Assembly (NCBI GenBank): GCA_016271365.2
Contig: CM028132.1
Coordinates: 589,317,001 to 589,381,000 of the forward strand
Length of the DNA: 64,000 bases
Origin: Neoceratodus forsteri
Lineage: Eukaryota > Chordata > Ceratodontiformes > Ceratodontidae
Direction: 5' to 3'
The position numbers were made by a program, and so were the translations under genes. The first letter of the stretch is position 1; the number at the start of each line of letters is the position of its first letter. The notes beneath the pieces are model-generated. The model did no database searches. It was not told where the DNA came from and saw nothing but the letters and a program-made list of their open reading frames with translations. Below, one piece after another: positions 10,295-20,129 of this stretch.

Positions 10295-10666
10295 TTTAAG
10301 GAGAACTATTTATGCAAGCTCCCCATCCACAAATCTTATCCCCAATTAAGCTTTTCATGAAACCCTCCATTTTTTACCATAAACACTTTGTTTTATTTGG
10401 TAAAGTCCACAAACTGAAATATGGCGGACTGCATGCAGCTCCATTTATTGAACAGTGCGGCTCCATACTGCATGCTTCAGTGTAAGTGAGCGATGCGGTG
10501 TCGCGCACTGTTACAGTAAATGGAGCTGCACGTGGTCTGCCATATTTCCGTTCGTGGACTTTACCAAATAAAAATAAAGTGCATGGTGCAAAAAAGGGGG
10601 GTTTCGGGGGATAAGCATTTTGGGGGTGGGGAGCTTGGTATGTGCACAGTTCTCCTTTAAAGTGAT
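10295..10666. mobile_element. fold-back MITE, Kolobok/T2-like
   Basis: The two halves are long inverted repeats (about 170 bp each). TTAAGGAGAACT at the left is mirrored by AGTTCTCCTTTAA at the right, and TTTGGTAAAGTCCAC near 10399 is mirrored by GTGGACTTTACCAAA near 10554. Termini of TTAA followed by AAGGAGAA-like sequence fit the T2/Kolobok group, known for TTAA target duplications and common in amphibians. There is no coding capacity. The superfamily call rests on the termini alone. Confidence 0.65.
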
Positions 10667-11431
10667 TTATGCAAGTTTCTCAAATGCCATTTTCACATAG
10701 TATGCCATTGCAGCCATGCTTCAGATGTTGAAGCTGCCATTTGTTTTGTTGGGGAAAAAAAAAATCTTTTTTTTTTGTTGTTTTATCAGCACTTTGTTTC
10801 TGACTGCCTCCAGTTTTCTCTGTGCTGTCACACCCACAGAATAATGCCATGCAAAGGAGCTGTCAGTGTTTTACATACAGCAGCAAGGAATTCTGGGTAA
10901 ATAAAGTTGACTTAAATGTTCCTTTCTCAGGTGCAGTTTTTTATTTAGGTAGTGGTGACTGCAGTATAGCACCTAATATGTAGATGTACATAGCAAGGCA
11001 TTCTGGGTACAATAAGAACAGTGTCCTCTTTCATTTTCCTTTTCCCTCTCAGGTCCTTGTACAGGGAGGTTATTGTTGTGATCTCCAAGCTGATATAAAA
11101 CAGGCTTGTGTTCCTCATTGGATTTAGTATGCAATGGCCCTATGTCATAAAATACTTAAATGTATGTATCTACCTTATGGGTATAAAACCTGTACGTTGA
11201 AAATACCATGGCACTAGATGTTTTTGATCATTTTGATCATACAGTCCCAGTAAGTTTTACCTTTAAGTTAGTTGTGCTATTTAAAATGCATGTAAATTAC
11301 TGTAAACTGAACAAGTCTGAAATTTCACGGTGATTTGCATATATCCCATGATGCTTTGCACTATGGAAGTATGTGTGATATTGTGTTTCTTTGAAACTTT
11401 GCTTATTGTCAGTGCCCTTTGGGTAACCCTT
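10667..11431. other. unclassified intergenic/intronic sequence
   Basis: No gene is visible. Two imperfect copies of CAAGGAATTCTGGGTA-like sequence occur at about 10886 and 10995. A block near 11328 (GGTGATTTGCATAT then CCCATGATGCTTTGCA) recurs at about 31829, so at least part is an old dispersed repeat. Confidence 0.5.
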
Positions 11432-11640
11432 GATCTTACCTGAGGAGCTCTTGCAGTGATAATACATATAGGACTGGCTCGGCGTCAGGACACGGAAAAA
11501 ATTTCTAGCTAGCAGTCCCTGGCGAGGACGCCCCCGTCAGGTGACGGTAGTCATGTGACGATCAGTATAAAGGCGGTCTGAGCAGCCTGTCTTGATTCTT
11601 TCCGCCGTTAGCTCGTGCAGCTCTTCTCACGGTAAAGTTC
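11432..11640 (+). repeat. left inverted terminal repeat of DIRS B
   Basis: GATCTTACC ... CTCTTGCAGTGATAATACAT and ATATAGGACTG pair with the inverted sequence at about 17205-17376 (CAGTCCTATATGCAATTACC ...). The match decays inward. Confidence 0.78.
11530..11575 (+). promoter_or_regulatory. TATA box and TGACG half-sites in DIRS B left repeat
   Basis: GTATAAAGGC at about 11565 is a TATA-like box. The preceding 35 bp hold CGTCAGGTGACG and GTCATGTGACG, paired CRE-like half-sites as in copy A though the surrounding sequence has diverged. This suggests a conserved promoter, which is an inference. Confidence 0.5.
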
Positions 11641-11721
11641 GTGTAGCAAAGCCCTGTTCTTTCGTCGGTTCTACGAAGTTTTGAGTATTTTCTTCTCATC
11701 GTCAGGTCAGCGTCAGTGTAT

Positions 11722-14026
11722 ATGCGTCCCCCTCTGGCCAAAAACAAGTCGCGACTCGTCGGCCAGCTGCCCACGCAGGGCGGCCATTCTCTCTGCCTTT
11801 TTGCTTAGGCCCGACCACCCGGTCGACAAGTGCCCGCATTGCCTGCACTTCAACGCTGCTACCCGCAGACGACGCCAACAGTCCCTGGAAGCCCATCTGT
11901 TAAAGAAAAATATGTCTTCAATGGAAAAAGAATTGAAGAAGCTCAGGCAGGCGTCGACTTCTGAAGGACGTCGCAAAAAGTGGGACAAAGAAAGGCACTG
12001 GGAGAAGGCCTCCTCGCCCGCGACTCCTGCGAGTCGCGGCCCAGGTAATATCCTCCGGCAGCCTCAAGGTTTTGGAGGCGTCAACCCGCCTGTCGGGCTC
12101 ACGTTCGAGCCATCGCAGGCGCCTCTGGGCAAGAGGCCTCCGCCCCGAAATACGCCCGCCAGGCTTGCGGCTATTGTGCGAGCATCTCTTAAGCGGACAT
12201 CTGCTCCTCCGGCGTCCGCGGAGAAGGTTGATAAGGCGCCCGACCCCCGGTGGCGCCAACCTCATCCCCTCGGACGGGCCGCTTCCCTCAGGCGAGGGAC
12301 CCTGTAAGTCGGACGCCCGGCTCCTCTGGCACCACGAAACCAGCCCCTAAGCCACCGCGTCGGCTCCGCGGGTGACAGAACCTCTGACGGACCCTCCAGC
12401 CTCCGTCGTACTCGGTTCCCCGCAGCCTTGGCTGCCGTCCGAGCCCAAGTCACTCCAGCCTGACCCAGGGACTTCTCTCCACCGTCCCGAGATATTTCCA
12501 CCGTCAAACCCTTCTCCTAGGGAACTGGATCTGGCGCGGCCCCCGGACGCGGTGAGGATATTCCCCTTCCGTCGCCCACCACCCCTGGCCTCTCAGTGTT
12601 GACCCGTCCATGGGGCCTCCTTCTGGGCGTTTGCTCTGGCAGCTCCTCCGGCGCCGGGTACCCGCCGCTTATCCGGCCGTCTTACCGGGTCTGCAGTGTC
12701 CAGCGCTGCAGTACCCGGCGCCATAATATCCATCACGGTTTTCCGCGGCGGGTTTCACTCGCCTTATGGATACAATCCGTATACTTATCCCCCTCCACCG
12801 GCCCCTCAGCCGGCGGTGGATCTGCAGGAGACTCTGGCTTCCTGGTGGGCTGAGGTCAAGGCTCAGCTCACCAGTGAAGTAGAGAGCCGCCTTACGGCGA
12901 CAGTGCTGCCCCCAGCCCCCGTCGCCCGAAACGGCACACTCCCTCACCGCCTCCGGATCCCAGAGCCCTTCCCTCTGGATCCCGAGAGGGGCAAGGCACG
13001 TGTCCAGGGATCCCCCCTAAGAACCCGGTCCTCCCCCTAGACATGCCAGGGAGTCTTATTCTGCTTCCGATTCGTCGTCTTCTTCGCTCTCGGATTCCTC
13101 CGACAGATGCTCTGAGAGAGACGACGAGCCTCACTCTCCATCCAAGCCCCGGCCGAGGTCTCCTCCGGAGGACCCTTCCTTCACGGAGTTGCTCAGGAAG
13201 ATCCAGGAAGTACATCTGTCGCGTTCTCTGGAACCAGATCCTCAGAGGGTCAAACTCGTCGAACATCTGGATCTGCCCCTTACGGCTCATACTTTAGTGC
13301 CACCCTGGATCGAGCCTCACGCCCACCTTGTTTCCACTATTTGTAAACAACCGTCAGCTTTAGCCCAACTTCCTAGGAAGTCCAACAGGCTATACCAGGC
13401 TCCGGAGGTGTAGACTTTGGATTCTCACCCTCGTGCAGACTCGGTCGTGATTAGCGCGCGCTCACGGCAGTCAGCACATCCCAAACTATCTAAGCTTGTC
13501 TCCTCTGGATATGGAATCTCGCCTCCTGGACCAGTATGGAAGAAAAATATACGCCTCTTCCACACTGGGAATTCGGGCCCTTAATTATGTTGCTCATATG
13601 GGGGATTACCAGAAGGCCATCCTTACCCAGGCGGAATCCAAGATTGACTCCTTACCTGACTCCCAAGTCAAGCAGGAGTTAGCTGACTTAGTCCGTTCTG
13701 CTCGTTCGGCCAGTTGTCACATTCTGCGGACGACATACGATGCAGTGGACACTGCTGGGCGGAGCTCAGCGTTCGCTGTAAGTCTTCAGCGTCATGCCAG
13801 GTTCCGCGTGTCAGGTTTGGTCCCGGAGGTGCAGTCAGCAATCCAGGAAGCACCTTTCAGGGGTTCATTGCTTTTCGGCGGTGATGTCAAGGACATCACC
13901 GACTTGCAGGAGAAGGGGACGGCTCTGAAATCCGTGGATTCCATGTACCGTCCCCATCCACCACAGCACCGTCCTTTTCGCAGATGCAGTCGACCAAAGC
14001 GAAACCCCAAGAAGGTGGGCCACTAA
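11722..14026 (+). pseudogene. DIRS B gag, frameshifted
   Basis: An ATG at 11722 opens MRPPLAKNKSRLVGQLPTQG. A small frame change leads into DKCPHCLHFNAATRRRRQQS and a predicted coiled segment with MSSMEKELKKLRQ. A long Pro/Ser/Arg-rich middle spans about 12010-13040. Acidic/Ser-rich sequence follows, then LLRKIQEVHLSRSLEPD near 13190. The last and best part is the open frame at 13496-14026 (ESRLLDQYGRKIYASSTLGI). It forms the nucleoprotein particle in DIRS elements, by analogy. At least four frame changes or stops are needed to read through it. The same C-terminal block appears in DIRS G at 52509-52874. Confidence 0.78.
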
Positions 14027-14089
14027 GCCGGCTCCTGCAGCTGCCAGGCTCCCACTGCCCAAAAAGCAACAGGTGCCCGCAGCGGCGCT

Positions 14090-15620
14090 GCCCACCACCT
14101 GACTCCTCCTTCTCCCACCGCCTCCAGATTCACGGAGGAACGGTGGAGGAGGTTCTCCTCCCACATTCGGGTTGGAGAGGATAACAGAGATTCATGGGTG
14201 CTTCAGATTATAGCGGAGGGGCACTCCATAGAGTTTCTACAGAAACCACCCATACCCCCTCTGAAATCGTCCTATGCAAGGGACCATCTTCCTTTGGTCC
14301 GGGAAAAATATCTGCCCTTCTCATGAAGCGAGCAGTAGAACCCGTTCCTCCTCACCTTCAAGGGACGGGTTACTATTCTCATTTCTTCCTGATCCCAAAG
14401 AAGACGGGAGATCTCAGACCCATTCTCGATCTCAGCTCCTTGAACCTTTTTCGGCCGGGTCAATGGCTTTGTGTGCTGGATATGCAGGACGCATATCTGC
14501 ACATCCCCATTCGTCCCTCGCATCGCAAGTACCTCCGGTTTGCTTTCCAGGGGGACCGTTACCAATTCCGAGCACTTCCGTTTGGTCTTTCCTCGGCATC
14601 GAGTTTTTACCAAATGCCTGGCAGTGGTGGCGGCCCACCTGCGTACTATGGGAGTTCAGATGTTCCCCTACCTGGACGACTGGCTCCTGGCGGCCTCGTC
14701 CAGGGAGGAGCTCCTGCATTTTCTCTCCCTCACCCAGCAGGTTTTCACTTGCCTGGGTATTACTGTCAACCATTCCAAGTCTCATCTGGATCCTCCCAGA
14801 GACTACAGTTTATCGGGCTATCTCGTCTGACGGTGGACAAGGCCTTCCTTCCTCCGGACAGGGTGGCCTCTCTTCAATCCAGATTTCCCTGCTATCAGAA
14901 CGCAGGAAGGTTCCGGCGAGGTCGGTTCTCCGTCTCTTGGGGCTCATGGCGGCCGCCATCCCCACAGTACCCCGTGCGCGGCTCCACATGAGGATCTCTC
15001 AGTGGACTCTCCGCTCCCGGTGGGATCAACTCATAGATGACTTAGATCATCTGGTTCTGATCTCCTCGCCCATGGCAAGAGACTTGCAATGGTGGATGGT
15101 TCGAGAGAACCTGTTTCGGGGGGTCCCCTTCTGTCATCCTCCTCCCTCCCAGACTCTGACCACGGACGCATCAGGCGAAGGTTGGGGAGCTCATCTGGGT
15201 CCTCACCGAACCCAGGGTTTATGGTCCAGATTGGAGCTAGCTCTCCACATCAATGTGCTCGAGCTACGAGCAGTACTGTATGCTCTCCAAGCCCTTCACC
15301 AATACATCCTCCCCCTCCCGGTCACCTAGCTGTCCAGACGGACAACATGTGCGTGGTGTGGTACATCAACAAGCAGGGAGGGACTCGATCCTACCCTCTA
15401 TGCAGGGAAGCAATGAGGGTTTGGGACTGAGCAGCAGCTCACAACCTTCACCTCACGGCGATCCATGTTCCAGGAGTCGACAATACCCAGGCAGACAAGC
15501 TAAGCTGCTCCTCTGCTCTACCACGAGTGGGAGTTGGACCAAAGGTTCTAGACAACATCTTCCAGCTTTGGGGATTCCACAGGTAGACCTGTTCGCCTCT
15601 TCCCAAGCAAAACTTCCATC
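14090..15620 (+). pseudogene. DIRS B reverse transcriptase and RNase H, frameshifted
   Basis: RT fingers read GYYSHFFLIPKKTGDLRPIL near 14370-14430. The first catalytic Asp lies in CVLDMQDAYLHIPI near 14475, and the palm motif in FPYLDDWLLAASSREELLHF near 14665-14720 (the LDD of the YxDD box). A frameshift near 14610 separates the two. RNase H follows in a third frame: TTDASGEGWGAHLG near 15160-15200, LHINVLELRAVLYALQAL near 15245, and VVWYINKQGGTRSYPLCREA near 15355-15410. These are the expected DIRS domains in order. The enzyme copies element RNA into cDNA. It cannot be made intact here. Confidence 0.85.
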
Positions 15621-15622
15621 TT

Positions 15623-16961
15623 TTGCTCGCTCGTTCCAGGCGGGCGCTCTGGAGCGACGCTCTGTCTCTAAACTGGAAGGGCAGATTCGTCTATGCTTTT
15701 CCCCCAATTCCTCTGGTCCCTCGTGTGCTGCAGAAACTAACAGCGGAGGGAGGCGAGAATAATTCTGATCGCTCCTTTCTGGCCCAGGCAAATCTGGTTC
15801 TCTCTACAACAATTCTCAGAGGTTCCTCCTCTTCCTCTTCCTTTATCTCGAGGATTGCTGACTCAGGATCAGGGGACCCTGGTCCATCTGGGCCTCGAGT
15901 CCCTACAACTTCATGCATGGCTCCTGCAGACCTAGCCCAGTCTCGCTTTGGTGTCTCTCCAAAGGTGGCCGAGATTCTGGTGAAGTCTAGAAAACCCTCC
16001 ACTAGGTCCACTTATGCTATGAAATGGAAGAGATTTTCTATTTGGGCCGCCTCTAGGAACGTGGAGCCTTTCTCCTGTCCAGTGGCCGTTCTGCTTGATT
16101 ATTTACGTCATCTCTTCGACCTGGGTCTTAGTCATTCCTCCTTGAAAATGCACATGGCCGCTATTTCAGCTTACCATGTTCCTTTCGCTGATAAAGCCTT
16201 TGCCCAATTAGAGGTGTCTAAGACTTTTCTTAGAGGGGTCCTTCATCTGAGGCCCTCCGTCCGGACTCCTGCTCCCCCTTGGGACTTGAACTTTGTTCTT
16301 GAGAAACTTACCCTTCCTCCCTTCGGACCTGCGGCATCCGCAGATCTGAAGTTTCTGTCGTGGAAGACGCTCTTCTTGGTGGCCTTACTTCTGCTTGAAG
16401 AATTTCCGAGCTCCAGGCCCTTATGTGTAAAATCCCTATTTGATTTTCACAAAGAGCGAGTCTCTTGCACACGAACCCTAAGTTTCTGCCTAAAGTGGTA
16501 GCGAGTCTACCATAAATCAGTCTGTAGAGTTACCTGCCTTTTTCACGCAGTACTCTAACCAAGGAGAATATTTACTCCATACCATGGATGTTCACCGGAT
16601 TCTGAGATACTACACCGATAGGACAAAGGATCTCAGAAAAACTGACCAGTTGTTCGTCTCTTTTGCTCACAAAAGGGAAGGCGATGCTGTTTCCAAGCAA
16701 TGCCTGTCGAAGTGGTTGGCTCATTGCATCACTTTCTGTTATGACAAGCACAACAAGACCCTTCCGGGTCAAGTCAGAGGTCACTCCACTCATGGAGTAG
16801 CGGCCTCTGCGGCTTGTTTCAAGAATGTGTCTGCGGCAGACATCTGTGCCGCCGACACCTGGACTTCCATCCATACCTTTACTAAACACTACAGTTTGGA
16901 TATTGCCTCTCGCCGTAGAGCAGGCTTCGGGCTAGCTGTGTTGCAGGGCCTCCTGTCTTGA
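15623..16961 (+). pseudogene. DIRS B tyrosine recombinase, two frames
   Basis: The open frame 15623-16501 (292 codons) carries the N-terminal core-binding part, with KPSTRSTYAMKWKRFSIWAA near 15990-16050. It also carries the start of the catalytic domain (LKFLSWKTLFLVALLLLEEF), where the usual STRRVSEL block is damaged. After a frame change, 16584-16961 gives LRKTDQLFVSFAHKREGDAV, the His-x-x-Arg region in VRGHSTHGVAASAACF, and the probable active-site Tyr in TFTKHYSLDIASRRRAGFGL. The enzyme should integrate circular cDNA. One frameshift and loss of the first Arg block make it inactive. Confidence 0.82.
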
Positions 16962-17049
16962 GGCCCATAAGGCTATCGCTACTTTCAGGAGTAGTTTCCT
17001 CCTCCCAGTGCCTTTTATTTGTTCCAGACTGCTTGGGATTCAGTCTATA

Positions 17050-17376
17050 TGTAATTACCTACAAGAGCCCTCTCGAGTAAGATAGTACAATTCGTAAGAA
17101 CTTACCGTAACAGTAGATCTTGAGAGAGGCTCTACTGGCAAACATCTCTCCGCCCTCCATCCCCTAGGCTTTTTCAGCTCCTTTTCCATTGAGAAACATC
17201 TGCTTCTCTCTTGTCTGGGCCATACCGTCGCATGGCCTTCGGTCACCCTGGCATGAAATGGTCCTAGCAGTGCTAATGAAATTTCCGTGGGGTCCTGCGG
17301 TGTCAGTCCTATATGCAATTACCTACTGCAAAAGCCTCTCTCGAAGATCTGCTGTTACGGTAAGTTCTTACGTAAC
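17050..17376. repeat. internal complementary region and right inverted repeat of DIRS B
   Basis: TCGTAAGAACTTACCGTAAC at 17092-17111 is the reverse complement of the element terminus at 17354-17373. The right repeat (about 17205-17376) is the inverted partner of 11432-11640. Confidence 0.78.
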
Positions 17377-17541
17377 TGTACTTTTCAGTGCTTCTGCACT
17401 GAGGTTGTCTTTAGCTTTTTTTTTTTTTTTGAGCCCCCACCACTCAAGCAAACAAAGCCCTCATAGGGGAGGCTAAATCTCAACAGATAAGTTAGATCAG
17501 AGATCAGTGAGTCAGTAGAGGTGCTGGCTAAGTGTAGAGGA

Positions 17542-19021
17542 TCAGTTCAATTATCGACCAGTTTCACTTTTGTCCCAGGTTTCAAAGTTGTTGGAAAGAT
17601 TTGTGGCTAGACAATTGACTGACTTTTGAATCAGAATGATTTATTTGATAAATATCTGTCAGGATTTTGTAAATCACATAATACAATCTCCGCCGTGTCG
17701 AGGGTCTTGGATGATGCCAACATAGCTATAGATAAGGGCCTTTTGATGGGTGCCATCTTTGTTGACCTCTCCAAGGCCTTCGACACGGTGGACCACCAAA
17801 TCCTTCTCTCCAGTTTGAAGGATATAGGATTATTGGGTAGTGCCCTTAAGTGTTTTTTTTCTTATTTAGAAGGTAGGATGCAGTCAACTGTTAATAAGAT
17901 TGTCGCAACGCCTTTGCCAGTGGTTAGGTCCCTCAAGGATCGAGTGCTTGGACCCTTACTTTTTGTTTTATTTGAAAGAGCTTGGATGCAGTGTGATAAT
18001 AGAAGCTACCAGTTGTATGCGGATGATACTATAATTTACCTCTGCTCCTTCTGTGGATGAGATCCAAGTAAAATTACAATTAAATTTTGATAGATTATAT
18101 GGGTATTTGACACATCGGAAACTTAAAATGAATGTGAATAAGACAAAATGTATGATATTTGGTTCTACTGTGAAACTTAAATTTGCACTAAACTACCAGT
18201 GTTTGATCCTGAGGGAACAAAATTAGATCAAGTGATGACTTATAAATACTTGGATTTTGGTTGGACCCTCAGCTACTGGTAACTTGCATGTTGATGAGTT
18301 AGACTAGTGGGAAAAAGGTGGGTTTATTATATCGAAATAAAATTCTTTGGGTGGATATATGATAAAGAAAATTGTTGAATCACAGATTTTTCCTCTTTTT
18401 GACCATGGAGACACACTTTGATTATTCTCACTCTGTAAAATTATATAGATTAGATGTATGTATAATCGTCTGTGAGACTGATTTTACAGTGTTCCAAGGA
18501 TACCATCATTGCCTGATGTATCATAGATTAGGATGGATTTCTTTGTCTGATAGAAGACAGTTACATTAATATCTTTTGGCATTTAAAAGCATTACAGCAG
18601 TGATTCCGGAATATCTGGGCGAAAGGTTAGAATTTAGGGATGTTAATCCTTCTTTAAGAAATGCGGCCTATCGAGAGTTGGTAATACCTAGATCAAAAAC
18701 TAAACGCTCTGACTTCTTTTTCAGCCAGCTAGTCCCTAAATTTTGGAATATGATGTCCTTGAAATTTCGTTGGTATAATCCAGTCACGAAAAGTTAAAAC
18801 CTGGTTCTTAGATTCAATTTTTGCTCAAACAAAGGCTTGCTGTAGTTAACTGGTTATAGTAATATCATTATTGTATGTAATTGTATGTATTTGGTGTGTT
18901 ATATATTATATGTTTGTGTTTATTGTAATTGTTGTAACTTTATTTTTGTATAACCAAGGGTCACCATTTTAAATGAGTCTTACTCAATGGTCTAACCCAT
19001 TTAATAAAATGAAGTGAAATG
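17542..19021 (+). mobile_element. 5'-truncated LINE (L2/Rex-like RT) with 11-bp target duplication
   Basis: RT motifs are clear: NYRPVSLLSQVSKLLERFVA near 17552-17610, then MGAIFVDLSKAFDTVDHQIL near 17746-17805, and YQLYADDTIIYL near 18011-18045 with the catalytic YADD intact. A C-terminal part spans 18360-18800, followed by a 3' UTR ending near AATAAAATGAAGTGAAAT. AGTGTAGAGGA occurs at 17531-17541 and again at 19022-19032 as an exact 11-bp target duplication, fixing both ends. Frameshifts disrupt the RT. The clade within the CR1/L2/Jockey group is not certain. Confidence 0.82.
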
Positions 19022-19288
19022 AGTGTAGAGGAAAGACTTACATAGTCTGTTGCTACAAACTGATGTACTGAAGAAGGGATATGCCATTGCTGAAGATTAT
19101 GTCCTGCATTTTGAATAAACATCACACAGAGATTGTGTGTTGAACTTGAAGTTTGGTGTCTGGGCCATCTGTTATCCTACAACTCCTCCACAGAATTGGT
19201 TTTAGAAGTGGGTTAACTTGCTGGAAGCGTCTGGACTGGCCGAAGGACATTTTTCGGTGGATATCGTCCAGATATCCCAGGAGGACCG

Positions 19289-19519
19289 ATGCACCAGGAG
19301 TTGCCAGAGGAGAACCCGGAGAAGAAAGTCTGTGGAGTTCTGACCAGAACCATGGCTGATAGACTGGGAGAGAAGCTGCTGCCTGGACTAGACCTGGAAG
19401 CTCGAAGGAAGGCCAAGCCTGAAGATGACGAAGAGATGCAGTTTGAGGCAGACTGGAATTGGGAGAGACAACACCCAGGAGGTGGAGACCCTAATGAGGA
19501 TGATCCACTGGATGAGTGA
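19289..19519 (+). CDS. small acidic ORF, unknown
   Basis: This 76-codon frame begins MHQELPEENPEKK and is rich in Glu, Asp and Lys, including LEARRKAKPEDDEEMQFEAD. It has no cysteine motif, signal peptide or membrane segment. The frame closes before the hAT MITE, and sequence of similar composition continues in another frame to 19700. It may be a degraded gag of the surrounding LTR-like remnant. No family is recognised. Confidence 0.25.
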   Translation: MHQELPEENPEKKVCGVLTRTMADRLGEKLLPGLDLEARRKAKPEDDEEMQFEADWNWERQHPGGGDPNEDDPLDE

Positions 19520-19707
19520 GCAATGGCTGGAGGCAAACCAACTACGCAGAGATGCGGAGTACCAGTGCCCAGTACTTGAGAGGTTCCTGCCGGAGAGTTT
19601 GGATAAAGAGTCTGAGGAAGATTTTTCATGGGCTCAGTTTGAGGAGGGCCCCCTGACTGAGCAGGATATTCCTTTGTTGCCTTTGATCCTAGGATGTTAC
19701 CTATTGG

Positions 19708-20064
19708 CAAGGCCACTGTTTTTCGGTTTTTACTGGAAAATCCGGTAAAATCTCGGAATTAGGGCTGCCTGAAAACCGGTTAAAATGAAGATTTCATGGA
19801 ATCTGGCATTTTCTATCAAATCAGTAAATCTATAAAAAGTGTGTTTTCTTTTAATTTCTTCCTGTACTATTTTCAGTTTGCTTTATTTAATGCTCTGTAT
19901 ATGAAGCCTTCTTTAATTCTGATTATTTATGCACATACTAAAAAATGATAACAGAATCCCGGTAAAATCCGGAAATTAGAGTAACAATCACCGGTGAAAT
20001 TCCGGAATCTTAAGTCTTGAAAACGGAATTTAATTGTTTTAATCACCGTAAATCAGTGGCCTTG
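19708..20064. mobile_element. hAT-type MITE, 357 bp, 8-bp TSD
   Basis: The terminal inverted repeats are CAAGGCCACTG and CAGTGGCCTTG. The 8-bp duplication CCTATTGG lies exactly at 19700-19707 and 20065-20072. An 8-bp duplication with short CA..TG repeats is the hAT signature. The interior is AT-rich and non-coding, with repeated CGGTAAAATCCGG-like blocks near each end that extend the inverted symmetry. Confidence 0.85.
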
Positions 20065-20129
20065 CCTATTGGAGGTCAAACATGCAAGTAAGGAACCTTA
20101 ATGTGAGACCCCAGGTAAGACTGTGCCTA

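Larger units (their letters stand above)
11432..17376 (+). mobile_element. DIRS retrotransposon B (nearly complete)
   Basis: This is the best-preserved DIRS in the window. It has a left inverted repeat starting GATCTTAC at 11432, a TATA box at 11565, gag (11722-14020), RT plus RNase H (about 14090-15620), a tyrosine recombinase (about 15620-16961), an internal complementary region near 17050-17140, and a right inverted repeat ending at 17376. The region is GC-rich and CpG-rich compared with its neighbours, which suggests a younger insertion. A few frameshifts and stops break every ORF. I did not see the DIRS-associated methyltransferase domain. Confidence 0.88.
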
